NCBI GenBank assembly: GCA_963729325.1
Contig: CAVSNS010000022.1
Location: 62,001 to 126,000 of the forward strand
DNA from: JABCYV01 sp963729325
GTDB lineage: Bacteria > Acidobacteriota > Terriglobia > Terriglobales > Acidobacteriaceae
DNA: 64,000 nt
Reading direction: 5' to 3'
This document shows positions 8,473 through 18,349 of this stretch, piece by piece (within the stretch, counting starts at the first letter, position 1; the number at the start of each line of letters is the position of its first letter). Under the pieces are notes generated by a model. The model ran no database searches. It worked only from the letters and a program-made list of their open reading frames with translations, and was not told where the DNA came from. The translations under genes and the position numbers were made by a program.

Positions 8473-9063
8473 ATGCGAAATGGAATTGTTTGGGCCGCCG
8501 CAACAATCCTGGCGGGGCTGGCAACTGCCGCAGCGCAGAAAGCAGAAACAGTCACCGTTCCGGCCGGAACGCGGATCCTGATACGAATGATCGATTCCGT
8601 GGATTCCAGCAAACAAAAGGCGGGCTATCGGTTCACCGCGACTCTTGAGACAAATCTGCAAGCCGTTGATGTGGTGGTGGCCCCGAGAGGCACGACAGTT
8701 TACGGCCGCCTCGCTTCGGCTTCATCCGCCGGCAGAACGAAAGGTAGTTCCCAACTGACGCTGGAGCTGACCGATATCGTGATTAACGGCACGGCCTATC
8801 CGATTCTATCCAGCACCTATGAGGTCAAGGGGAGCGGAGAAGGCTCGAAGACGGCGAAGAAAGCTGTTGGCGGCGCGGGGCTGGGGGCCCTTATCGGCGG
8901 GTTAGCGGGTGGAGGAAAGGGGGCTGGGATTGGTGCGCTCGCCGGTGCTGCCGGTGGAACAGCCGTCGCCGCTTCCAAAAAGGGGGAGCAGCTCTCGATA
9001 CCGAGCGAGAGTCTACTCGAATTTCGCCTTCAGCAGCCCGCCATCTTGCCGGCCAGTAAGTGA
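8473..9063 (+). CDS. Exported glycine-zipper protein
   Basis: The product has 196 residues with a signal peptide (IVWAAATILAGLATAAA). A beta domain follows (TVTVPAGTRILIRMIDSVDSS...GYRFTATLE...VVAPRGTTVYGRLASAS...LTLELTDIVINGTAYPI). A glycine zipper comes next (GAGLGALIGGLAGGGKGAGIG), and a conserved tail (LSIPSESLLEFRLQQP) ends the protein. This architecture is frequent in acidobacterial envelope proteins, where the zipper inserts into or spans a membrane. It is placed immediately after the helical exported protein and has its own ribosome site. Confidence 0.7.
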   Translation: MRNGIVWAAATILAGLATAAAQKAETVTVPAGTRILIRMIDSVDSSKQKAGYRFTATLETNLQAVDVVVAPRGTTVYGRLASASSAGRTKGSSQLTLELTDIVINGTAYPILSSTYEVKGSGEGSKTAKKAVGGAGLGALIGGLAGGGKGAGIGALAGAAGGTAVAASKKGEQLSIPSESLLEFRLQQPAILPASK

Positions 9064-9410
9064 ATCGGTTGTGGCATCTGATGCGGGCGCGACGGTCGGG
9101 CGCGGAGTGAAAAATTCTCAGTTGGTGTAATCGCTTCCTGTTTACAACATCTCTAACGACGTCGGCGTCGTCAAGTGTTTTGCGAGCTTTTCTTTTTACT
9201 GTCGAAGACACTCCCGTGTGACAGCAGAGTAGGTTCTCCTCCTACCGATGTTCATGTCGAAAATGTTGTTTATGTCCAACCAAACGGCTCGGCGTTATTT
9301 CGTCACTTCGGTGGAGTTGCCCACCAGACATCTCTCCGGTCACCCTGGATCATGATGACTTATTCGAACTCCCCCATTCGGGGAGGCAGGTGGCCTATTC
9401 AGTTACCCGG
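9064..9410. other. Non-coding stretch next to the IS110 remnant
   Basis: About 350 bases without a supported gene. It lies behind the 3' end of the leftward IS110-type pseudogene, so part of it is probably the right end of that element. No clear terminal repeats could be recognised. Confidence 0.35.
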
Positions 9411-10482
9411 TCACTGCGTCGCAGGACCACTGTTGAAATCAGGCATCCCTGCATGGGCTTCCCCGCTCTGCCGCAGCTTTCCCCGGCGACAGAACTCTTC
9501 GTAATCAATCTGGTCGCGCATCATGATCCACAGCCGGATCCCCAGTTTGCGCGCCGCTGCGATCCTCGCCTTGCCCATTCCTTTCTGGATGAGCTTGCGC
9601 CGATAGAAGCGTTTCAGCTCTGGGTCCCTCGCAGCCGCATGCATCACGGCTTCGGTCCACAGGTAGCGCAGCAACGCGTTGCCTTCCTTGCTCAGTCTTC
9701 CTAACCGCTGCCGCTTTCCGCTACTGTGCTCACACGGGATCATTCCGATGTAGCTAGCGACTTTGTTGCCATTGCCAAATCGATGTGCGTCTCCCAGAAA
9801 CACGTCGGTGGCCAAGGCCGTGATCGGCCCCACTCCGGGATGGGTGAGCAGCCGCAGTGCCTGCGGTCGTCGCTGGGCTTCTTCTTCTACCTGCCGGTCT
9901 AGTTCCTTGATTCGCTTTTGCAACTGCACGTACAGATCGACCAGTTCATCCCGCCTTTGCCTGGTGTAGCCAGCCAGAGCCAAGGACCGGAGTGCTTTCT
10001 GCCCAGCGGGACTCCACAGAGCCCGCCCTTGCCGCAGCCCGTGATTGAGAGCGATCGCCTGCAGCGTGTTCTGCACTCGCGTCCGCATCTTCACCCACTG
10101 ATGACGATCCCGCAGCAAGGTTCGTAGGTCCCGCTGCTTGGTTGAGGGCATCCACAGGGTCGGAAAGCGATCTTCCATGAGCAACTCTAGCTCCAGCCGC
10201 GCATCCCGCCGATCGTGCTTCTGCTTCCGCGTCTCTTTGCCCGGATCTTCGCCGGATGTCCCACCCTGCACTCGATCCCAAGTTCTTCCAGCAATTGCAA
10301 AAACCACTGCATTGATCCGGTGGCTTCGATGCCCACTACCACCGGACCTTCCAGGGCCGCATAAAATGCTCGTACTGCATTCCCTTCGTGGAAAAGTGTT
10401 CTTTCGGTGAACTCTCCGGTTTCCGTGTCCACCATAGCTATGGTTTGTTGTCTTGCGTGCAGATCACAGCTACAATTTTCAT
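9411..10482 (-). pseudogene. IS110-family transposase, frameshifted
   Basis: The reading frame can be assembled across at least two one-base deletions. From the ATG at 10482 the product begins MKIVAV, then shifts to DLHARQQTIAMVD (first RuvC-like acidic residue). It shifts again near 10240 to KETRKQKHDRRDARLELELL (the conserved D-R-R-D-A motif). The C-terminal IS116/IS110/IS902 domain is complete (LLTHPGVGPITALATDVFLGD...GNKVASYIGMIPCEHSSG with the active-site Ser region). The inactive state is inferred from the frame breaks; sequencing error in homopolymers is an alternative. Confidence 0.75.
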
Positions 10483-10704
10483 CTCGGCCCCCTTCGTCCC
10501 GAGCCTTTTTGGTTGGACACCGCAAAGTCTACTCGGTCCGTTGTGAGGCCGACGTCGTTATGACATCAGTTACTTCCGACTGCCCTGTCACTCGGGCGCA
10601 ATCCGGCGAGGCTCCGACGCTCTTCGGTGATGCCACTGTCCATTTTGACAGTTAACGGGGCGGCATGGTGCTTATATATAAATGCAGACCGAAGGAGCGT
10701 GGGC

Positions 10705-11445
10705 ATGCAGCATTCTCAATTAAGCGATGGAAGAGATCGATTTGACCGACGGGCCTTCTGCACGGCTGCCCACGTTGCGACCGCTGTCGGGGTAGTAGAG
10801 GCGAGCCTGGGAAGCGTGTTGGCCCACGCAGACCTCACCAAAGAGCAGCGTGACAAGATGACGGCGGACGAAATCATTCAGCAGATGAAAGCTGGCAACG
10901 AACGCTTCCGGTCGGGCAAACCGCAGCATCGCGATCTCATGCGCGAAGCTAAGGCGACTGCGAAGGGACAGTATCCTGCCGCGATTGTCTTCAGCTGTGT
11001 TGACTCGCGAGCACCCACCGAGTTAATTCTCGACTTTGGTATCGGCGATATCTTCAGCGGTCGTGTGGCAGGCAACATTGCTGACGAGGACATATTGGGT
11101 AGCATGGAATTCGCTTGCAAGGTGGCAGGCTCGAAAGTCGTGCTTGTCATGGGCCACACCGCCTGTGGCGCTATCAAGGGTGCCATTGACGGGGTACAGC
11201 TTGGCAATCTCACGGCGTTGTTAGCGAAGATCGGTCCGGCCGTTGCAGCCACTCACTACACCGGGGACCGTTCGGCCAAAAACTACGCATTCGTAGACGC
11301 CGTGGCACGGCAGAACGTTTCACTGACTATCGCCAACATTCGGGAAAAGAGCCCTGTGCTTCGGGACCTCGAATCCAGCGGCAGCATAAAGATTGTAGGC
11401 GCGATGTACAACCTCGAAACGGGAGCCGTTGAGTTCCTCGCGTAG
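10705..11445 (+). CDS. Beta-class carbonic anhydrase, Tat-exported
   Basis: This enzyme interconverts CO2 and bicarbonate. With the start at 10705 (ribosome site GGAG ten bases before) it has 246 residues. The zinc and catalytic residues of the beta class are all visible: C98-x-D100-x-R102 in FSCVDSRAPTE, and H151-x2-C154 in VMGHTACGAIKG. The N-terminus has a twin-arginine pair (DRRAFCTAAHVATAVGVVEASLG, shown here as a description of residues 14 to 36) before AHA, indicating Tat export to the periplasm. An upstream in-frame start at 10627 would add 26 residues without sense. It sits alone between two IS110 remnants. Confidence 0.9.
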   Translation: MQHSQLSDGRDRFDRRAFCTAAHVATAVGVVEASLGSVLAHADLTKEQRDKMTADEIIQQMKAGNERFRSGKPQHRDLMREAKATAKGQYPAAIVFSCVDSRAPTELILDFGIGDIFSGRVAGNIADEDILGSMEFACKVAGSKVVLVMGHTACGAIKGAIDGVQLGNLTALLAKIGPAVAATHYTGDRSAKNYAFVDAVARQNVSLTIANIREKSPVLRDLESSGSIKIVGAMYNLETGAVEFLA

Positions 11446-11560
11446 CGGCACAGTGAATTGTTGTTGAAATATCGCTATTTCACGCAATATAAAAAGGCGC
11501 CCACTTTTGCGGTACGTTGTGAGTCTTCGCATCACCTACTTACCGAAAAGGAGCGCCTTT

Positions 11561-12220
11561 ATGAGTCAGGAAAAGTATATCGGCATGGACGTTCATCAGG
11601 CCACTATCTCGGTTGCCGTGATGGATGCTCATGGCAAGCTGCTCATGGAATGCCTGCTGGAGACCAAAGCAGACACGATTGTTGAGTTCATCCAAGGATT
11701 ACACGGGACTCTGTCCCTGACCTTCGAGGAAGGAACTTCGGCGGCCTGGTTGCACGAAGTGCTGAAACCCCACGTCGACCGGCTGGTGGTCTGTGACCCG
11801 CGAAAGGCTGCCCTGTTGAAAGATGGCAACAAGAGTGACCGGATCGACGCGCGAAAGCTAGCTGAGCTGTTACGCACCAACCAACTGAAGCCGGTCTACC
11901 ACGGAGAGCATGGGGTACGCACCTTGAAAGAACTGGGGCGCAGCTATCTGACCCTCACCAAAGACGTCACGCGGGTGATGAATCGGATCAAAGCCCGGTA
12001 CCGGAGTTGGGCGATTCCGTGTGGCGGTACGACGGTGTACGCGCCACGGCATCGCGCCGAGTGGTTGGCCAAGATCGGAGAACCCGGAGTTCGGGTTCAA
12101 GCCGAACGGCTTTACCAGCAACTGGATGTGCTCCAGCCAGTGCGCCAAGAGGCGCGGCACGATCTACTGCTCGAGAGCCACAAGCATCCTGCCCTGAAGT
12201 ACTTCGTCAGATTCGCGTAG
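11561..12220 (+). pseudogene. IS110-family transposase, C-terminally broken copy
   Basis: The frame begins with a good ribosome site at 11561 and carries the N-terminal DEDD domain (KYIGMDVHQATISVAV, TFEEGTSAAWLHEVLKPH, CDPRKAALLKDGNKSDRIDARKLAELL). It is closely related to the intact copy at 22464-23531, including the upstream leader with the AAAAGGAGCGCC-type sequence. It stops at 12220 soon after the helical region. The catalytic-Ser C-terminal domain is missing; only a short trace of the natural 3' end (like ARKIAAITLTLW in the intact copy) can be sensed at about 12240-12300, so an internal deletion is likely. Confidence 0.8.
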
Positions 12221-12438
12221 GAAGGGCGGAAAGGCGTGGGGAAGCGCTGGCCAAGAAGCTTCGGACCTCGCCAATCACGACGCTTTTGCTCCAGTTGGGG
12301 TGAGGAACCTTCAACAAACAGCTTTACCAGAAACCCGAATCGCAGCAAACGCTGTGCAGCTTCGCCACCATCAGCCTTCTAGTTGACGGAGGAGGATTAC
12401 TGTCGAGAACAGGATTTGAACCTCCGCCCCCCGGCGCC

Positions 12439-14548
12439 TCAGGCTATTTCTGGATGCGGCCGACTAGCACCGTGATGGAAGCTTTCGAAGTCGGCATTGC
12501 GATCGGCGCCGCCGGAAACCGTCGTCTTTGACGGTGGTCCGTCGGGTCGGCGGGGCCTCCGGTGCCTCCTTGATGCCATTGATACTCCGCGGTACCGAAG
12601 GCGATGCGATCGACTTGACCCGAGAAATAGCGCTTGGTTCCGCATTGGCGATATGAATTTCACGGTGTGATCGTTGTATCGGTCGCGGTTCACCAGCATG
12701 ACCGACCACTGACCATCGGCCGCTCCACAGCATAGGCTGTAACCAGCGCAGTCCTGGCTGCGTCTGTGACGTCGCTCGAGGCTTTGAAGAGCCGATGAGG
12801 CGCATCCACCGGTTGCACCCACTCCTTGGTGATGACCTCCAGCGGCGAAGATACTGCGGCGGATATCCCCTCAGGTTGTAGTCTTTAATCCAGCATGAGA
12901 AAACCGCTGGGATGATCCGGCGACGGCATGTAGTGGAAATAATAAGTGGCCCCGGCGCCTGCGCCACCATGGAGGCAACGGAGTCCGCCAGCCACAGGGC
13001 GCTCTTCACGGTTGAAGGTCCGGCGCCGCCTCTGATGTTTCCCTCAGTCATGAAGTACGGAATGTTGGGCGGCAGGTCGTTATCTTTCCTAACCTGCACG
13101 ATGTGGCTGACGTATCCAGGCTCTGGAATAAATGGCCGAGGAATAGGTGGGCTTGTCCTGGTAGGGATAGTGTTCGAAAGAAAAGAATGTGAAATCATTG
13201 ATGTGGCCGTGGGCTCTTAAGGTAATCTACAAAGCGTCCGAGCCAGGAAACCTTTCCCGCGGCACCCGGCCACGCTTCCACATCGCCAAAAGTCCCTTCG
13301 AACGGGGGCCCTCCCAGCTTTGCTTCAGGAACGAGTTTGTGAATGGCGGTGGCGAATTGAATGTAGAGCGCGCCGTAGTTTCCGGCAGCATGTGCTGCCA
13401 ATTGGCTTCCTCGCCATTCGATCCACGAAATCGGATAATGACGTTTGTAGAGGCAAGCGATTTCGTTCACCGATCTTCTGCGTGGAATACAGCATGGCGA
13501 TCGGGACCATGGTGGGCAGCCCGCGCGTAACACCGCAGGTGAAAAAGAAATCAAATCCCACCTGATCGCCACGGGATTGGTCGAGATCGGTGGCCGCATG
13601 CCATGGGTCCACAGAAGAGGGCCAGGTTACCGTCTGATCGCGGCTGGGAAAGTGAGTGACGTAGTCGTTGAACTCGCCGTCGGCGGAGAGCGCCCCGACG
13701 TAAAGTTCGTCGATGGCATATCCGACGCAGTTGCGCTTGTCGGTTGAACCGTGCGTGTCGCAAGTGTTGGACGATTCCGTCATCCAGATGCGGAGGTATC
13801 GCACCGGGATCATCCAGGAAACCAGCTTCAGCGTGACGGTGCCGCCCTTGCCTTCGGTCACCGCGCCCAGCGGAAATGTCTGCCACGTGCCTTTGGTTGT
13901 TCCGTCGTAAAAGGGCTCGAGCTCGCCCGTCCAAAACTGAACCGAGTAACGCCTCGCGTAAGGTCTGCCCAGGCGATGCGGATCGCATTGACGTCCACCT
14001 TGCTGCCCAGATCGATCACCACCCATTGCGGATGGAGCGAGTCGTCCTCGCCCGTGAAGGCGCGCGTCAGATAAGGATTACTCTTCCAGAATGACTTCGG
14101 ATCGCCGTCGGTGAGGCGCGACCATCCATTCCCGTCGCCTCGGCTGAATCCGCGATGTGGACGGCGCGGCCCAGGAGTGCCGGATCATCTCACTGGTCGG
14201 TTCGGCATTGCCGACAAAGTAGCCTTGCTGCTCGCTCGGCATCGCTCCATGTGCCATTCGGATTCCAGCGCCAGGCCTCGACCATCAACTCGGTATTCTG
14301 ACCATATGTGACTGTTTGCCAGCCGGCGTTCAGGATCTCCCGGGTAATGGGTCGGTGAGGACGTGGTCCGCATCCCCGGTCCTCAGCCGGTCGATCGCCG
14401 CTCCCAATGCGTGCGGAGGATTGAATGTGTTGAGCACGTGAGACGGGGCGGCATCCACGGTGACGGTCTGAGCGATCAGGTTTATCGGGAAAAGCGAGCT
14501 ATAAATGAATGCACAAATTCCTGCCAATCGAGTCTTCATTCCCGGCAT
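12439..14548 (-). pseudogene. Exported glycoside-hydrolase-like protein with coagulation factor 5/8 domain, many frame breaks
   Basis: A conserved protein can be followed leftwards across five reading frames. From 14548 there is a signal peptide and the start TVTVDAAPSHVLNTFNPPHA. At 14026-13325 there are sugar-binding-like strands and a segment on cell-wall carbohydrate enzymes (QVGFDFFFTCGVTRGLP, MVPIAMLYS). At 13599-13195 there is IHKLVPEAKLGGPPFEGTFG, at 13198-12464 VSHIVQVRKDNDLPPN and YFMTEGN, and finally DGQWSVMLVNRDR near 12700. The order and motifs fit a beta-galactosidase-like exported enzyme paired with TonB receptors in Acidobacteria. At least four indels make it non-functional as read. 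A ribosome site (GGAGG) precedes the start, just behind the group II intron. Confidence 0.7.
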
Positions 14549-14573
14549 TCGAACAACCTCCAGATGCGTTAAG

Positions 14574-16443
14574 TAGCCCCCGGGATTCTCACCCAGAGGC
14601 CCTCCCAGAACTGTACGCGGTCTCTCGACTCATACAGTCCTATGGTGGAAACTGCACAACGCTGGTCCTCCCACAGCGCAAGCAGGTTAGGCTGGCGGTC
14701 GATTACCCGAAGCAGCCATGCCCACGCACGCGTGCGATGATGAAAACAGCGTCTTGTATTTGCGACAAGCCCAGCGAACCAATGATTGGCCGACATGCCT
14801 CTCGATGGTCGGGAGCACCGAAGGATTGAAACGACCGTAGTAGTTAAGAAACCATCCGCGAAGCTTCGGATTTATTTCCTTGGCGAGTTCAGCAATGGAT
14901 TCTGCTGTACGAAGATGCAGTTTCCAACGACGGATCTCATCACGGATCTTCCCTGCCGCTTCGTTCGAGATGGCCGGACTGAAGCTGCAGAACAGCCCTC
15001 CTTTGCGAGTGATCGCCTTCCGGGGCCGAAACGTAAAGCCCAAAAAGTCGAACTTCTCGTGCGGGTGACTTTCCTGCCGATTCGTGTCCTTGCAGTAGAC
15101 GAGCTTCGTCTTCTCCGAGTGCAGCTCCAAGCCACACTCGCGTAGCCGCTTCTCGACTCCTGCCCGTACCAGGTTCGCTTCCCATTCTGCTCTGCAGTGG
15201 ACGATGATATCGTCCGCATAGCGCTCGAACGGAAGATGCTTCCACTTCTTCAGCATCCACCGATCAAACGTGTAATGCAGAAACAGGTTTGCTAGCAGTG
15301 GGCTGATGACACCGCCTTGCGGAGTGCCTCGTTCGCGCGCCGTCAGGTTGCCCTCTTCATCTTGTGCCGGGCTTTCAGCCAGCGCTCGATGTAGAGGACG
15401 ATCCACTTTTCCTTGGCGTGTTTCCTGACTGCCCTCATCAGCAGGTCATGGTCGAGGTTATCGAAAAAGTGCTTGATGTCCAGGTCACAGACCCAGTCGA
15501 AGGACCAGCATCGCTGCCGTGCCCAACCCACTGCGTCCAGCGCCGACTTCCCCGGCCGATAGCCAAAGGAGTTGGGGTGGAACAGTGGATCCATCAGTGG
15601 CTCCAATCGATTCTTCACTACCATTTGTGCAACCCGATCTGCGACAGTCGGGATACCCAGCGCTCTCTCCGACCCTTTGCTTTCGGGATCATTACCGTCC
15701 GCACCGGTGGGGGAAAGTAGCTGCCCGATGACATTCGATTCCAGACCTTATAAAGGTTCCGTTTGAGGTTCCTCTCAAAGTCTTCAATCGTTTGCTCGTC
15801 GATGCCCGCTGCTCCCTTGTTGCTCTTCACCTTGGAATAGGCTTCCAGGACTTCTGTTCTCGCAATACCGTACGGGTTTGCCTTGTCCTTCAGGCTCCTC
15901 CCATTGCTGGTTGGCCTGACTGACTTGCCCCACTACACGCACCCCCTTTGCTCCATCCGCTTTCGCGGACTTCATCGCTCATACGGGGTACTCCGCCCCT
16001 TGGTGTCGCATCCGTACTCTCGCCCTCGTGGTTCAATCCACTTGTGGCTTCTCCGTTTGCATCGACACCAAGGTTCCCACGTTCCATGTAATCGCCTCGC
16101 CCAGGATCAGGCCACCGATATGCCGGATACCACTCCGCCCGTAAGCAAGTTTCCGTCGCAGCTATCCCGCGGGCTTCGAGCAAACCGCGGTTTTGATATC
16201 GTCTTGTTCTTTTCGACATGAGAAGCGGTGGTTCACTATCGTTCCTCTTCCTGGGAGTTACCTGACCCGATACACTTCCGAGCCTTTTGCCTTCACTGCT
16301 CACCACCACGGTTTTTGACCGCAGCAGCGGAAGGTGGTTTGAAATCTCCTCCTGCAAGACGACTCCGAGGGGCCTACCCTCATCGACTACACAGTTACGC
16401 AAAACGAGTCGTCTGTCGCCGACTCGTTTTGCTCGTGGCACAC
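14574..16443 (-). mobile_element. Group II intron (first), degenerate
   Basis: The leftward unit begins right after the stop of the TonB-receptor gene (TAG then GTGTGCCACG near 16443) and ends near 14574. The 3' part shows a domain V/VI-like sequence (GACTGTATGAGTCGAGAGAC ... GTACAGTTCTG ... GGTGAGAATCCCGGGGGCTA) directly after the reverse transcriptase frame. After the intron end, CTTAACGCATCTGGAGG provides the ribosome site of the glycoside-hydrolase pseudogene. The intron therefore sits between two genes of one operon. Boundaries are approximate at the 5' side. Confidence 0.7.
14687..15890 (-). pseudogene. Group II intron reverse transcriptase/maturase, two frameshifts
   Basis: The frame begins with LKDKANPYGIARTEVLEAYS and KSNKGAAGIDEQTIEDFE (RT-0/RT-1). 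It shifts near 15640 to GIPTVADRVAQMVVKNRLEP and SFGYRPGKSALDAV. A second shift near 15370 leads to RGTPQGGVISPLLANLFLHY. The active site FERYADDIIVHC (YADD) is intact, followed by EKTKLVYCKD and the maturase X domain (KLRGWFLNYYGRF). No HNH endonuclease domain is visible after the X domain. The second break looks like loss of one C in a short C-run (GCCCGG). Confidence 0.8.
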
Positions 16444-18178
16444 CTAGAAGTAAACTTTTAAGGCCAACTGCAGTTCCCGCGGATTGTTGACCGTGGAGGT
16501 GATCAAGCCGAAGGTGGTGGAACCCACCGTGGCGTCGGGCCCCTGAAACTGCGGATGGTTAAAGGTATTGAACGCCTCGGCGCGGAATTCCACCCGCATT
16601 CCCTCCCGGATCCCCGACAATGGAAACTCCTTGAAGATCGACATATCGAGGTTCCGAGCGCCGGGCTGAAGCGCGCTGCCAATGGTTCTGGGAGAGCTGC
16701 CGAAGGTAAAGGAGGCAGGAGTCGACAACGCATTGGGATTCGCAAAATAGTTCGTTCCGGTGAAAGGTCCGTTCTGACGTGATCCTCCGGTCTTCCCGAC
16801 GAGCGCTCCAGCCGGCCCGTCAGGTCTGGCCTTTGGTTGTAAGTAGGAATCGGAGTTCCGCCGTTGATCAGCATCGGAATGATCGGCCTGCCATCGTTGA
16901 TACGGAGGATCCCATTCGTCTGCCATCCGCCAACGATAGCGTTGAGGATGCCGTTCATGTTGGGTCCCAGCCATTTTCCGCGGCCAATAGGCAATTCGTA
17001 CACACAGCTGAGCTGAAAGACTTGAGGAATGTTGTAAACGGATACTGCCCTCTCTCCGGCGAGATTGAATGGATTTTGTACGTTCAGTGTCGATCCACCG
17101 GTGGTTCCGCCGCCCAGGAATACGAAGCTGTCATCGCTGGCCGAAGCATCATCTAGCGACTTCGACCAGGTATAGGTCACCAGGAATTGCAGGCCATGGG
17201 AGAAGTTCTTCTCGGCCCGGACTTGCAGCGCGTGATAGATAGAATTAGCAATCGGTGGAGAATCGCCCTGGAAACCGTTGTACTGCGGGAAGGGCACCAG
17301 GAGCTGCGATTGCTGAATCGTAGGGCCGGTCAGGCCGCTGGTTGGGTCGCAGATGAATTTCGTGCGATCGCATGCACCTGACCCCGTAAAGTTGAATGGG
17401 TTCGGGACTTGGGCGGTGAGAAAGTTTCCAATCTGGTTCGGGGTCATCCCCGCGATATCAGCTGGTGGTACATAGTTATGCTCGCGGAATCCACCTAGGT
17501 ACAAGTGCGTGCCCTTTTTCCCCACGCCAGCAAGACTTTGCCGGGTAGTTCGTTCTGGAATCCGAAGCTCCATGTCTGTTCATAAGGCGTATTCAAGCTC
17601 TCCTTCTTGATCGGCCCCACGGCTGAAAATCCGATATCGTTGAAGGCCCCCAGGGAATTGCCGGGAGGCGGTGCAACCCCGCAGCTGAACGGCGGGGTGA
17701 AATTGCAGGAAGTGTTGCTCAGAGTATTCCAGGGAGTGGCACGGTCGATGTTGAGCGTCGTGAGCCAAGGCGGCTGAATGTTGTAACCCTGAAAGCCCCA
17801 TGGACCTGTTCCCGAGGCGCCGCTTCGCGGCGTCGAGAAATAAATGCCGTAGCCGCCGCGAAGCACGAGTGTGTGCCGCCACTGATAGGCAAAACCAAAG
17901 CGCGGCTGGATGTTCTTGTAATCAGTGGCATAGTTGTAACGGTCACTCGGGCTGGCAAAGACCTCTATCCCGTGCAACGGCGGAAGCCCCGCCACCTGCA
18001 GCGGCGACAGAGCAGTGGGATCGAGCGAGTTCATGCGGTTAAAGCGCTCCGTGCGGGGCGTATTTAACTCGTAGCGCATGCCGAGATTCAGCGTGAGCTT
18101 GGGCGTAACGCGGTAATTATCCTGGACAAAAGCGGCGTATTGGAAACTCTGCGTGCTGAAGAAAACGGGCCGAGCCAT
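16444..18178 (-). pseudogene. TonB-dependent receptor (oar-like), truncated and frameshifted
   Basis: The C-terminal two thirds of an outer-membrane receptor can be read in three frames. First come FVQDNYRVTPKLTLNLGMRY, YNIQPRFGFAYQWRHTL-like strands and YEQTWSFGFQNELPG. After a shift near 17520 come HGLQFLVTYTWSKSLDDASA and FQLSCVYELPIGRGKWL. After a further shift near 16790 the terminal barrel strands read RVEFRAEAFNTFNHPQFQGP and ELQLALKVYF. These are the hallmarks of acidobacterial TonB receptors with a carboxypeptidase-like plug. The N-terminal plug and regulatory part is missing, cut near 18180 where the second group II intron and its flank begin. Confidence 0.8.
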
Positions 18179-18349
18179 GCGGTTGGATACAAATCATCGA
18201 GAAGTAAAGACCGTTGCTCTCTTGAAGGAACCAGTGCGTCTGCGCTGAGGGGAAAGTATGCACCGACTTACTAAAATGAAACCCCAAGTCGCTTGACACG
18301 ACCGACATCGTTATCGCGCTGGGAAAAGTCTGGAAGAGGAGGAACCGAA

